A stretch of DNA of 64,000 nucleotides from Diphasiastrum complanatum (lineage: Eukaryota > Streptophyta > Lycopodiopsida > Lycopodiales > Lycopodiaceae). Shown here piece after piece: positions 55,809 to 64,000 of this stretch. Positions within the stretch are counted from its first letter, which is position 1. Every line of letters begins with the position of its first letter. Under the pieces are notes generated by a model. That model saw only the letters and a list, made by a program, of their open reading frames with translations. It ran no database searches and was not told the DNA's origin. Made by a program: the position numbers and the translations under genes. The stretch is taken from positions 29,623,975-29,687,974 of the forward strand of contig CM055101.1 of NCBI GenBank assembly GCA_029204225.1, given 5' to 3'.

Positions 55809-56948
55809 CTAGTCGGATGCTTCTGTCTCACATGGACTTGCATCTCTATTTGCAATCTACTTATGAAGCAATCTAATATCAGTTCAATCAGCATTTTATA
55901 TGGGGTTATGTGCTTCTGCACAAACCAACTATCTCTATGAGCATATCTACTCACAGACTCATTATCATATTGCCTCATGGTTACCAACTGGTAACAAGCA
56001 AAAGCTACATTTATTGGTGGTGAAAATTCATCCCATAATGCCTTTGCTAGTTTGTCCCATGAGTCTAGATAATGATTTTTAAAAATTTCAATATTGTCAT
56101 ACCAATTTCTAGCATCACCAGTCAAGTATAACGGAAACAAGAGCTTCCATTCATTGGGATGTGAAAAACCATCTAGGAGAGAGAAGTTCATGAAATTTTG
56201 TATGAAAATAGCAGATTTATCACCTCTCTCTCCATCATAATGATCAATCTTCAATAGGTAAACAGACTTTGGTCTAACACAGAGGGAGTCGCTAGCAACC
56301 AACACAGGTTGCACAATGTTATGATTAGGTTGAACTTTTGATTTTCCACCATCGTACTCCAACTCATCAAGGTTGGAACCACTTTCAACATGATCGAGGT
56401 GTTCATCAAGAGATTGGTGGCACATCTTCAACAAACTATTGATCGTCCATTTCAAAACTTTGGGTAGAACTATCCACCATATCAATATTGGTGCCAACAC
56501 TCACCTCATGAGCATTAGGCTTTTCATGGTCATAGTTCAACACACTACCAATTCCTGCTAGGGTTTCATCAACTCCAAGAATTGGATTTTGAATCACAAT
56601 AGGACTATGATTAATAGTCACAAAATAATTGCCATATAGTGCCACATGCTCTTTTTGAATCTCCAGGTTATCATCATTGGGACAACTTGGATCATGTTGG
56701 GCACTTACAAGCCTCAAGGTATGAGAGTCAATGCATAGGTGGCTAAGGAATTCAGAAATCACTAGGTCGTATTCTTTGCTACCCAAGTGCTTCTGACACA
56801 ACACCTCGCCTACAAGTGACTCTAAAAGAAATGCATACACACCTCCGAGTGCATAGCCAATGAATTTCATCATGAAATATACAATGGCTTCGAATGCAGC
56901 ACGGGTGGTCAAGTGCCTAAATGGCAGAAATCCCATGATTCCCTCCAT
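55809..56948 (-). pseudogene. Ty3/gypsy gag
   Basis: Two minus-strand frames with a frameshift near 56440: 56948-56436 (MEGIMGFLPFRHLTTRAAFE, DYDLVISEF-like block, ending SSTQSFEMDD) and 56500-55809, which carries the retrotransposon gag domain (FPLYLTGDARNWYDNIEIFK, KLAKALWDEFSPP, ACYQLVTMRQYDNESVSRYA, ELILDCFISRLQIEMQVHV). It breaks off at 55808 into the SET remnant before any zinc knuckle, protease or pol. Confidence 0.75.
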
Positions 56949-58660
56949 CTAAGTCAACCAATGTAGGGCTCACAAACCTTCAACAAAGGCTAAGGCCACA
57001 GAAGGATAATCAACTTCCAAGTACAATGGACTCGAAGTCCATAAGGAGCTCGTGCTCCTCCCGGCAAACGCACCATTGAAGGATAATAAAACGACCCCCA
57101 AATAGACTGCCAATGTAGGGAAATGTTAACGGAAGTCATTCTATACCACAATTACAGCTCAAGCTCCATTGGGTATGGAGTAAAAAATAAGGCCTGTCAT
57201 GCTCACCAACACTTTCAATGGCAATCGATAAGGCAAATTCCTAACGGTCAATAGATAATTTTTAGATAGCCTGTGGAACTCTGAAATGGTCAAGAACCAC
57301 TCCGCTATAGAAAGCCACGACTTTTGGAAAGCTAAATGGGCTATTAGGATTTCCCTCAATCAGTAGGCTTTGACCTTGTTTATTAGAAGTTCTTAACAGC
57401 CGAAGCAAGTATTTGCAAAGTTCATCAATGATTAGAAAGCAGTGTAGATAAAACAAGAAGCAGCAATCATTTTGCTCTAACTTATAAACAAAGCCTTCAA
57501 TTTTAATCGGTGAGACAGATCTGCTCAAAGCTTTTCTGATCACAAATTACAGGGATTCCTTCACTAAGCTCCGATAATAAATGATCACGGTTAATTTCTC
57601 AGGTCTTAAAGACACAAACCTACAATCTATCACATATAGAATCGCAAGAAAACAGTTTAGACTTTGTTTGAAACAATGGATTACTCTTCTACTCTCAAAT
57701 TCTTGCCAACAAAATAGCAAGGTCTTCAACACTTCCAAAGCTTGCAAGCAAATGTATTAGAAGCCTTCCAAATGCTCACAGCCTACACCCAAGTGTTAGA
57801 GGCAATAAAAGGGAATACAAAATGCAGTTCCCACAATTCAAAACTTGCAGTAACAAAGTTAGAAAGAACAATTTACAGATCCACAAAAGTGGTAACACAA
57901 TGCTAATGATCAATAGCAGTGAATGAATCAGACAGCAAAATGGAAATGGGTGAGAGTGGAAGGCACCAGGCTACAGCCTCTTCTCCTTTGCTCCTCTTCT
58001 CCACACACTCCTTCTTGCACAAACTCTCTCTTTCTTTTTCTCTCTCTCCAAGAAGATGACAATCAGAATGTGCTACGTAGAGGCTGGTGCCTTCTAATGC
58101 TAGAGAGGGTTGAGGCCCAAAAGGGTGTACCTCTTCATGAAACAGGGGGTTTTTGGTAGTTGGGCCCAAACTTAAGGGAAGAGCCCCAAGTTTGGTTTTA
58201 ATAAAGTAGCCTACAATGAATAAAACTGCCATTTAACTGGTTTTTAAGACGAACTGGCAGCTCCTAGCCCCGACAGACCCGAGAACTAGAGGCATAGGCT
58301 TTTTTAGATAAATTTAAGTCCAGCGTAAATTAATAAACAAACAGAGTTTCAATAAAAGTGCAATCGGCCATAATGGGCCATTTACGCATCGTTTTTTAAC
58401 AATTTTGCGTCAGCGTAATAGTGCGCGGCGACGATTTTTCATCGAAAATAGCTTAAAAGAGGGGTCTTTTTCCCCGCAAACACATATGTACGTCGCTTGT
58501 TGTCAACTCTCTCAACACGATAATGATATCTATATGCCCACATGGCAGTGTATGATTTATAGTAAAACACAAAAAAAAAAGCAAATTTGTGTAAATTAAA
58601 ATACTATTTAGATATTGAGTAATACAAAAATAAAACTTCACAAAGACAATACTACACTAA
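56949..58660 (-). other. Leader or LTR region of the gypsy gag element, unresolved
   Basis: About 1.7 kb upstream of the gag on the minus strand. No open frame with known motif, no clear primer-binding site. It could hold the LTR and leader. Frames such as 57159-57543 and 57903-58232 are unsupported. Confidence 0.35.
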
Positions 58661-59500
58661 CCTTCTATCCATAAACAAATTCCCATTCTAATTGGGTCAC
58701 TTCTTCTCCGTTTTTTGTTGCTTTTAGTATCGTATAAAAAATCCATTCACGAGTGCATTTTGAAAGTAAAGGCTCCAAAGTTCCATCGTTCTCGAACGCT
58801 CTCCTTTTTCTTCGATTGATATTTTTTCTTCGTTTCAATGTTATGTTTCTTTCCTTTTTGACTTGTTCATACCTTGAAATCCACTTTTCCAACTGTCCAC
58901 AGTTGTATATTATGAACACATCAATTTTCTCTTTTAATTGAGATGAGTCTCTTTTGCACACCATTTCCTTGTGGTACTTCACCCTTAACACGTTCTGGAC
59001 ATGCATGTATTGTGTCATAATTCATTCCAAGTACGTTCACCATCTTTCGTGCTTCTTTTCGTGTTTGAGGTATCATGTTTTTTTTCGAAAGTATGAGTTG
59101 CTAGAAAAGAAAACCAAATTAAGTTAATGTAAATACGCTATAAAGTACAGAAGTTGTGCTATGCGTTAAGTACCCAAATAATGACATGACACTACGGTCA
59201 CTCCATTTGTATGTTGCTCAAAGGTTTAGAATAAGAATTGACGTAGCTAGTCTCGAAATGGATGCTCCTGGATACAAAGGAGTATCTGCCTCCTTGCGCA
59301 ATAGAATCTCATCTTCATCCATCTCAAATTGTTCATGATCTCCATTTTCACTAGAAGATGCGTGCATAGCATCATTCTCATTTGTTTCATTAAAGTAGGA
59401 TTCAAACATATTGTGCATTGCTTCATCGTGTTGCACCTCATCATCACCATCATTAGAATCAAGTTGATTACTCTTTTCTTCAACTATATATGTCTCTTGA
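58661..59500 (-). pseudogene. CACTA-type transposase N-terminus (copy 3)
   Basis: Minus-strand exon (to 59174) reads FEMDEDEILLRKEADTPLYP, GASISRLATSILILNL, YKWSDRSVMSLFG. A GT-AG intron (59173-59101, 73 bp) joins it in frame to QLILSKKNMIPQTRKEARKM and VNVLGMNYDTIHACPE. This matches the first intron position of copies 1 and 2. After HACPE the sequence becomes a Lys/Arg-rich, unrelated frame (to 58665). It is a more distant subfamily than copies 1 and 2 and is truncated. Confidence 0.65.
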
Positions 59501-59924
59501 ATTTATATCATTCTTTGTTCTCTCATGTCCATCAAAACTTGACGTTGATTGTCATTAAACACGGAATGGCATTCAATTTATTGGCTACACACATTAAAAA
59601 AATTCAATAAATGACGTATATAGATTGACAGACATTATAATAAAAATCAATCATATAAAATTAACAAACCTCAACATCTTGCAAATTCGATGGTTGACCC
59701 TGATCTTTTCGTCCAAACTTCCACAAATGATTGACGCATGTGCACCATATTTTAAATTGAAAATAGTTATTCTACGAGAAACATAAATCAAGTACGTGTC
59801 ACTTTAGCACAATATTTGAGGTCATGTTTAAGTTATAGTAACAAAGTTTTTATGAACAAGAAAAAATGCATGTTTATTATTTACCCTGTTGACTTGAGTA
59901 GTGTCTTCATTGCTAAATTGATTT
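59501..59924. other. Flank between transposase copy 3 and the small LTR element
   Basis: Probably continues the 5' part of transposase copy 3 (short frame with CGWSN-like Cys/Trp words near 59680-59760 on the minus strand). No gene call is possible. Confidence 0.3.
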
Positions 59925-60762
59925 TGTGAACTCTAGGGTGAAGACATGTCCTAAGTTCTCAAAGGCCAAAAGATTTATTGGCTTATCATTCACATAAAGT
60001 CAAATAAGACTATAAATCAAAACTCGAAAACATTGCATCACATAGATTCATTCACACAACAGTGGAAGCACTGAGGGGTCAAGATGGGACCCCCCCCCCG
60101 AAAGATTTTTTTTTTGTCATTATGCATATCCAATTGGCCAGTGCCAATTACATATACAATGGATTCCAATAGGGGTCTCAAAGTAGGAAAATCAACTTAG
60201 CATAGACTTAGTTCTTATTCATTGATCTTAATTCCATATCTATCTTAACAAAAGCATAGAAATTTCTTTCTAAGTCTTAATCTTTCCGACATGCAATCAT
60301 GTTGGATCTTAGATTCTTGACATGCAATCACGAGGGTTCATAGATTCTTGACATGCAACAATCATGAAGTGACATGCATGGTCATTTGGCAATGCATGGT
60401 ATGCAAGCTCTAGATCTGACATGCATGGACAATAGACCATAGACGGTATGACATGTAATGGTACTGATCAACCATTCTTACATATGGGTAACAGTTTCAA
60501 GAGCATACCATAGTTTCAGGAGAAGGTGAGAGAGAGAGTGTGTGTGTGTGTGTGATTTGAAAGGGAGATAGAAATTCGAGAGGGTTTGAACTCCAAAAAT
60601 CTTGCAATCCATAAAATAGCATAGCCTCCTCGAGCTAATGCCTCAATCCTCTTCTCCAAAGCACCTGTACACAACAAACAACAAATGGGCAAAGCTTGAT
60701 GCAACATCCATCAATCCTCTTGGTAGTGGGGTGCATTTCCACTAATATAGAGAGTGGCAACA
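59925..60762 (-). mobile_element. 3' LTR-like repeat
   Basis: Minus-strand 3' repeat. Shares 'ccaaaagatttattggctta', the C-run near 60090 and the GACATGCA cluster with the right repeat. Shorter mainly because it has fewer GACATGCA units. Confidence 0.6.
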
Positions 60763-61351
60763 TACCATCAAAGTTTACTTTTGCATAAAGTATGCTAACA
60801 AGTGTAAATCAACATTTCATGACATGCATGTTTAAATCAACATTACTTGACATGCATTAAGCTACTAAAAGCTTAGATCACATAACATGCATGTTTGAAT
60901 CATTCAAAGAAAGAGTACCGATAACATTGGATCAAAATCATTTTTGGAAACAACTTCGTATTTTCCATCCTATTTGATGTTTTTCTTTGAAGCATTTCGA
61001 GATCTCCACTTAAAACATTCTTGCGGTCCTAGTGGACAATCAATATGGTTCAAGAAATTCTTCTCTTGTTTCACTAGTACAACCTTCAATGATTATACGG
61101 CCGTAACTAGTCTCGAGTTGTAAGTTCTTGATAAACATGACCTTCTAGTTCTCCACAAGTAGGCTTCCATTGTTTGATTGTCATCTGGTTCTTCGTCATG
61201 CCTATCAGGAGTCTTTGTCTTCTTTGTCTTTTCCAAGCAGTTCTTGCTTTTTGAAGCACAAGGCCTCTTAGGAATCGAGTGGAGCTTTATGTTCTTCTGC
61301 ATGCATGAACATACAAGGTCTTCACGTCAAGTTCATGAAATATTAAACCAT

Positions 61352-61366
61352 CGCTTTGATACCAAA
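61352..61366 (-). promoter_or_regulatory. Probable primer-binding site
   Basis: TTTGGTATCAAAGCG on the minus strand, next to the repeat end. It resembles TGGTATCAGAGC with one difference. Confidence 0.5.
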
Positions 61367-61367
61367 C

Positions 61368-62374
61368 TGTGAACTCGAGGGTGAATGTTTGTCCTAAGTT
61401 CTCAAAGGCCAAAAGATTTATTGGCTTATCATTAACATAAAGTCTCGAATCAACTTAAATAAAAATCAAATAGGACTTTAAATCAAAACTCGAAAACATT
61501 GCATCACATAGATTCATTCACACAACAGCGGAAGCATTGAGGGGTCAAGATCGGGACCCACCCCCCCCCCGGAAGGATTCTTTTCTTGTCATTACACAAA
61601 TCCAATTGGCCAATGCCAATTACATATACAATGGATTCCAATAGGGGTCTCAAAGTAGGAAAATTAACTTAGCATAAACTTAGTTCTTATTCATTGATCT
61701 TAATAACATATCTAACTTAACAAAAACATAGAAATTTCTTCCTAAGTCTTAATTTTTCTGACATGCAATCATGTTGGATCTTAGATTCTTCACAGGCAAT
61801 CCAAATGGATCTTAGATTCTTGACATGCAATCATGAGAGTTCATAGATTCTTGACATGCAACAGTCATGAAGCGACATGCATGGTCATTTGTAAATGCGC
61901 TTTAGATCTGACATGCATGGACAATAGGCCACAGATGGTACGACATGCATGCTTCAAATCTGACATGCAAACTCTAGAACTGACATGCATGGACAATAGG
62001 CCAATGATGACATGCAAGTTCTAGATCTGACATGCATGGACAATAGACCACATATGGTATGACATGCAATGGTACTGATCAACCATTCTTACATATGGGT
62101 AACAGTTTCAAGAGCATACCATGGTTTCAGGAGAAGGTGAAAGAGAGAGAGTGTGTGTGTGTTTGTGTTTGTGATGTGAAAGATGGATAGAAATCCGAGA
62201 GCGTTTGAGCTCCAGAATCCTACAATCCACAAAATAGCATAGCCACTTTGAGCTAATGCCTCAACCCTCTTCTCCAAAGCACCTGTACACAACAAACAAC
62301 AAATGGACAGAGCTTGGATGCAACATCCTTCAATCGTCTTGGTAGTGGGGCACATTTCCACTTATAGAGAGAGT
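61368..62374 (-). mobile_element. 5' LTR-like repeat with GACATGCA cluster
   Basis: Minus-strand 5' repeat. Between 61768 and 62075 the unit GACATGCA occurs about ten times, often as GACATGCATGG(A). A (GT)n-like stretch lies near 62150-62172 and a C-run near 61560. Confidence 0.6.
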
Positions 62375-62770
62375 GGAGAGTCCTTCCAAAGTGAGTGAGA
62401 TGTCAAGTTCAAGTGCATGAGGGTGAGGAAGACTCCAATTGGACTTAGGGTGGAGTGGAGTGCATGGATGAGGTGTATTAGTTAGAGAAGGTGAACGGGT
62501 GATGTGTATTAGAATGGGAGAGTTATTATGATGATTTGGCATATGAAGTGAGAGTGTAGGAGGGCACCCCATTCTAGGTGCCAAATAGCCTAGAATGTAT
62601 GTGGAAAAGTAGGTGGGAGGTAGGTGGTACAAGGTTTGATCTTGACTTTTAATTACATATAATTTTTCATGGTTACAACTTAGGATTTCACACAAGTGCA
62701 ATCTTCCTAAGGAAGAGCCAAGGTATATGTTCATCTTGTTTTTGCATAGTGTCCATTAATTCCTAGGCTC
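62375..62770. other. No gene recognised
   Basis: The Pro/His/Ser-rich minus-strand frame 62734-62330 has no motif and overlaps the LTR end. It is not supported. Confidence 0.35.
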
Positions 62771-63200
62771 TTTTTTCTAGAGGTTGCCCATCGTCAATCA
62801 TGCTCATTGGCACTTATTTTCTAGAGGTTGCCCATCCTCAATCATGGTGAATAAGGTCAAAAGGGTGATCACTCCCTTGGCCTATTCCTGTAGACTCCAC
62901 TGAACCTTCATTATAGACTCTTATGAGCCCTCATTATAGACTTAGAAATAAGCCTTCTTTATAGACTCTTATGAGCCTTCTTTATAGACTTTGTCAAAAG
63001 CCTTCCTGTTTACTGTCTTAATCTTAGAAAGCTTCTTGTTTCGATTCTTGTTCTTTAGGCACTTTCTTCAAGTACCTGCACATACCCTCAAAGAGAGGTC
63101 AGTCCTTGAGCCTAGAGGGCTTCTTATTCTTGTTCTGATTCTTCAGGTACATTCGTGTGTAGGTGCACATCCCTTCAAAGAAAGGTCAATGTTTATAATA
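62771..63200 (+). repeat. Short tandem duplications
   Basis: Three small arrays: 'tttctagaggttgcccatc.tcaatcatg' twice (about 62773-62845); 'tatagactcttatgagcc' and variants four to five times (about 62910-63000); and 'cttcaagtacctgcacat...ctcaaagagaggtca' again as a variant about 105 bp on (63040-63190). Non-coding. Confidence 0.6.
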
Positions 63201-63767
63201 CCATCAAACATGGTTCATAGAAGATTCTTAGTTCTACAGGTATCAATGTCTGTTAATCAATTCATTAAAGTAATAAATTCATTCAATTTCCAAAAAGAAT
63301 ATTGATCATTGATAATTTTATGTCATCAAAGTTTATCTAGGTTTGAAGCTAGGAAAGTTTTTATTACTTAGGAGCAATTTGTCTCTACAAATTACAGATT
63401 TGAATGTAATTCATCTCCTTGTGATAAACTACATATATGCACAAGTACAAAACACAAATAATATAAACCTAGTCAATTTGAAAATATGTTGACTCTTATC
63501 TTTTGATATTTAGATAGCATGATTCCTATATGCATATTATTGTTTGATACTCATGTTTTGATTCTTATACATGGATTCTTATATGATTCTTTTGCATCTT
63601 GTTGCAGGTTATAAACACACATCTATCCATTTTTTTTTTGTTATCACTGGTATGAAAGTCTAACTCTAATATACATTAAAGTTTTGTAGGTGATTTTCAT
63701 TTTTCTACTTCATTTCAATATGTTAGGGTTTATTGTAATATATTATATGTTTATGAATGTAGTAATC
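63201..63767. other. 5' region of the ORF1-like gene
   Basis: AT-rich sequence with no gene seen. An acceptor-like AATGTAG lies four bases before the ATG at 63768. Confidence 0.4.
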
Positions 63768-64000
63768 ATGTCGGGGTCCAGTAGTGGCGAGAGCTTGCGA
63801 GATTATGTTTCAAATCTCTATGCATTGCTAACTCCTGAACAAAAAACACAATTGCAAAGTATACTTAGCCAAGACCTCAAGGGTGGTACCTCACAAGCAG
63901 CCGCGGCTCCCACCCCTACCGAAGAGTCATCCACAAATTTTTATTATGAAGTCGATTCTCAAGGGAACATAATCGCCAACTGTAAAGGGAGGGTGGTTAT
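63768..64000 (+). CDS. ORF1-like accessory gene of a CACTA-type transposon (copy 3, 5' part)
   Basis: The open frame runs off the window: MSGSSSGESLRDYVSNLYAL, LTPEQKTQLQSILSQDLKGG, TEESSTNFYYEVDSQGNIIA and NCKGRVV. It aligns with copy 2 (WFENLSPQQRDRIKNLVLSS, SVYYDLNPRDGVIKNTRGNV). The first 77 codons carry no stop, so this copy may be intact. Transposase copy 3 lies about 4.3 kb upstream in the opposite direction. The function is inferred, as for copy 2. Confidence 0.6.
   Translation, partial: MSGSSSGESLRDYVSNLYALLTPEQKTQLQSILSQDLKGGTSQAAAAPTPTEESSTNFYYEVDSQGNIIANCKGRVV

Larger units (their letters stand above)
59925..62374 (-). mobile_element. Small LTR element without recognised genes (TRIM/LARD-like)
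   Basis: Two direct repeats (59925-about 60762 and 61368-about 62374) of roughly 840-1000 bp flank about 600 bp. On the minus strand the right repeat ends GAGTTCACA and is followed within one base by TTTGGTATCAAAGCG (61366-61352), a plausible primer-binding site, as in an LTR. The internal part has no gag or pol motif (a 69-codon basic frame at 61302-61093 is unsupported). Outer ends and target duplication could not be fixed. The arrangement fits a terminal-repeat retrotransposon in miniature or a larger deletion derivative. Confidence 0.6.

Noticed and set aside
62330-62734. 134-codon Pro/His/Ser-rich minus-strand frame
   Set aside because: Overlaps the outer end of the small LTR element, with no motif and simple composition.

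Overview
The window looks like nuclear DNA of a land plant with a large, repeat-packed genome. It is AT-rich. It holds nested and inverted fragments of Ty1/copia and Ty3/gypsy LTR retrotransposons, CACTA-type (En/Spm, TNP2) transposons with spliced genes, long (CT)n microsatellites, and only two short islands of probable host gene sequence: a TPD1-like exon near 25.4 kb and two exons of a magnesium-type P-type ATPase near 52 kb. No rRNA, tRNA or CRISPR structure was seen. A P-type ATPase of this kind and TEs of this style would fit a non-flowering plant (fern, lycophyte, bryophyte or gymnosperm), but that is inference and no species can be named.

Layout, left to right. 1-8.3 kb: a gypsy fragment, an inverted 3' half of copia family A (copy A3), a solo LTR of copia family B, and a copia A element (A1) that keeps one intact 836-codon gag-protease ORF but has lost most of pol. 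8.3-12.6 kb: the C-terminal part of a decayed TNP2-like transposase, unassigned sequence and a family C gag. 12.6-17.2 kb: a decayed, unrecognised coding region on the minus strand beside LTR-like sequence. 17.5-24.9 kb: an accessory ('ORF1-like') transposon gene, two gypsy copies (G2, G3) and pieces of a fourth copia gag. 24.95-26.5 kb: the TPD1-like exon, then an inverted family C gag. 26.56-32.2 kb: copia C integrase-RT-RNase H (+) meeting a TNP2 transposase gene (-) with a SET-domain gene upstream of it. 35.1-37.6 kb: an ORF1-like multi-exon gene bracketed by palindromic repeats. 37.6-47.9 kb: a copia A element (A2) whose leader is interrupted by a minus-strand copia B element, with a perfect 5-bp target duplication. 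47.9-52.4 kb: microsatellites, another palindrome cluster, an LTR fragment and the ATPase exons. 52.9-59.5 kb: a second transposase plus SET locus, a gypsy gag and a third transposase N-terminus. 59.9-62.4 kb: a small LTR-bounded element with no recognised gene. The ORF1-like gene starts again at 63.77 kb and runs off the window.

How the parts relate. The TNP2 genes can be modelled with GT-AG introns that restore the reading frame exactly, at matching places in the copies. Copies 1 and 2 both have a SET-domain reading frame just upstream on the same strand, and in two places an ORF1-like gene lies about 4.3-4.6 kb away in divergent orientation. This suggests a CACTA-like system coding for transposase, a SET-domain protein and an ORF1-like accessory protein, possibly with GCGTGGATAATCCACGC-type palindromes as subterminal binding sites. 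Most coding units are broken. The A1 gag-protease ORF is the only long one that is uninterrupted.
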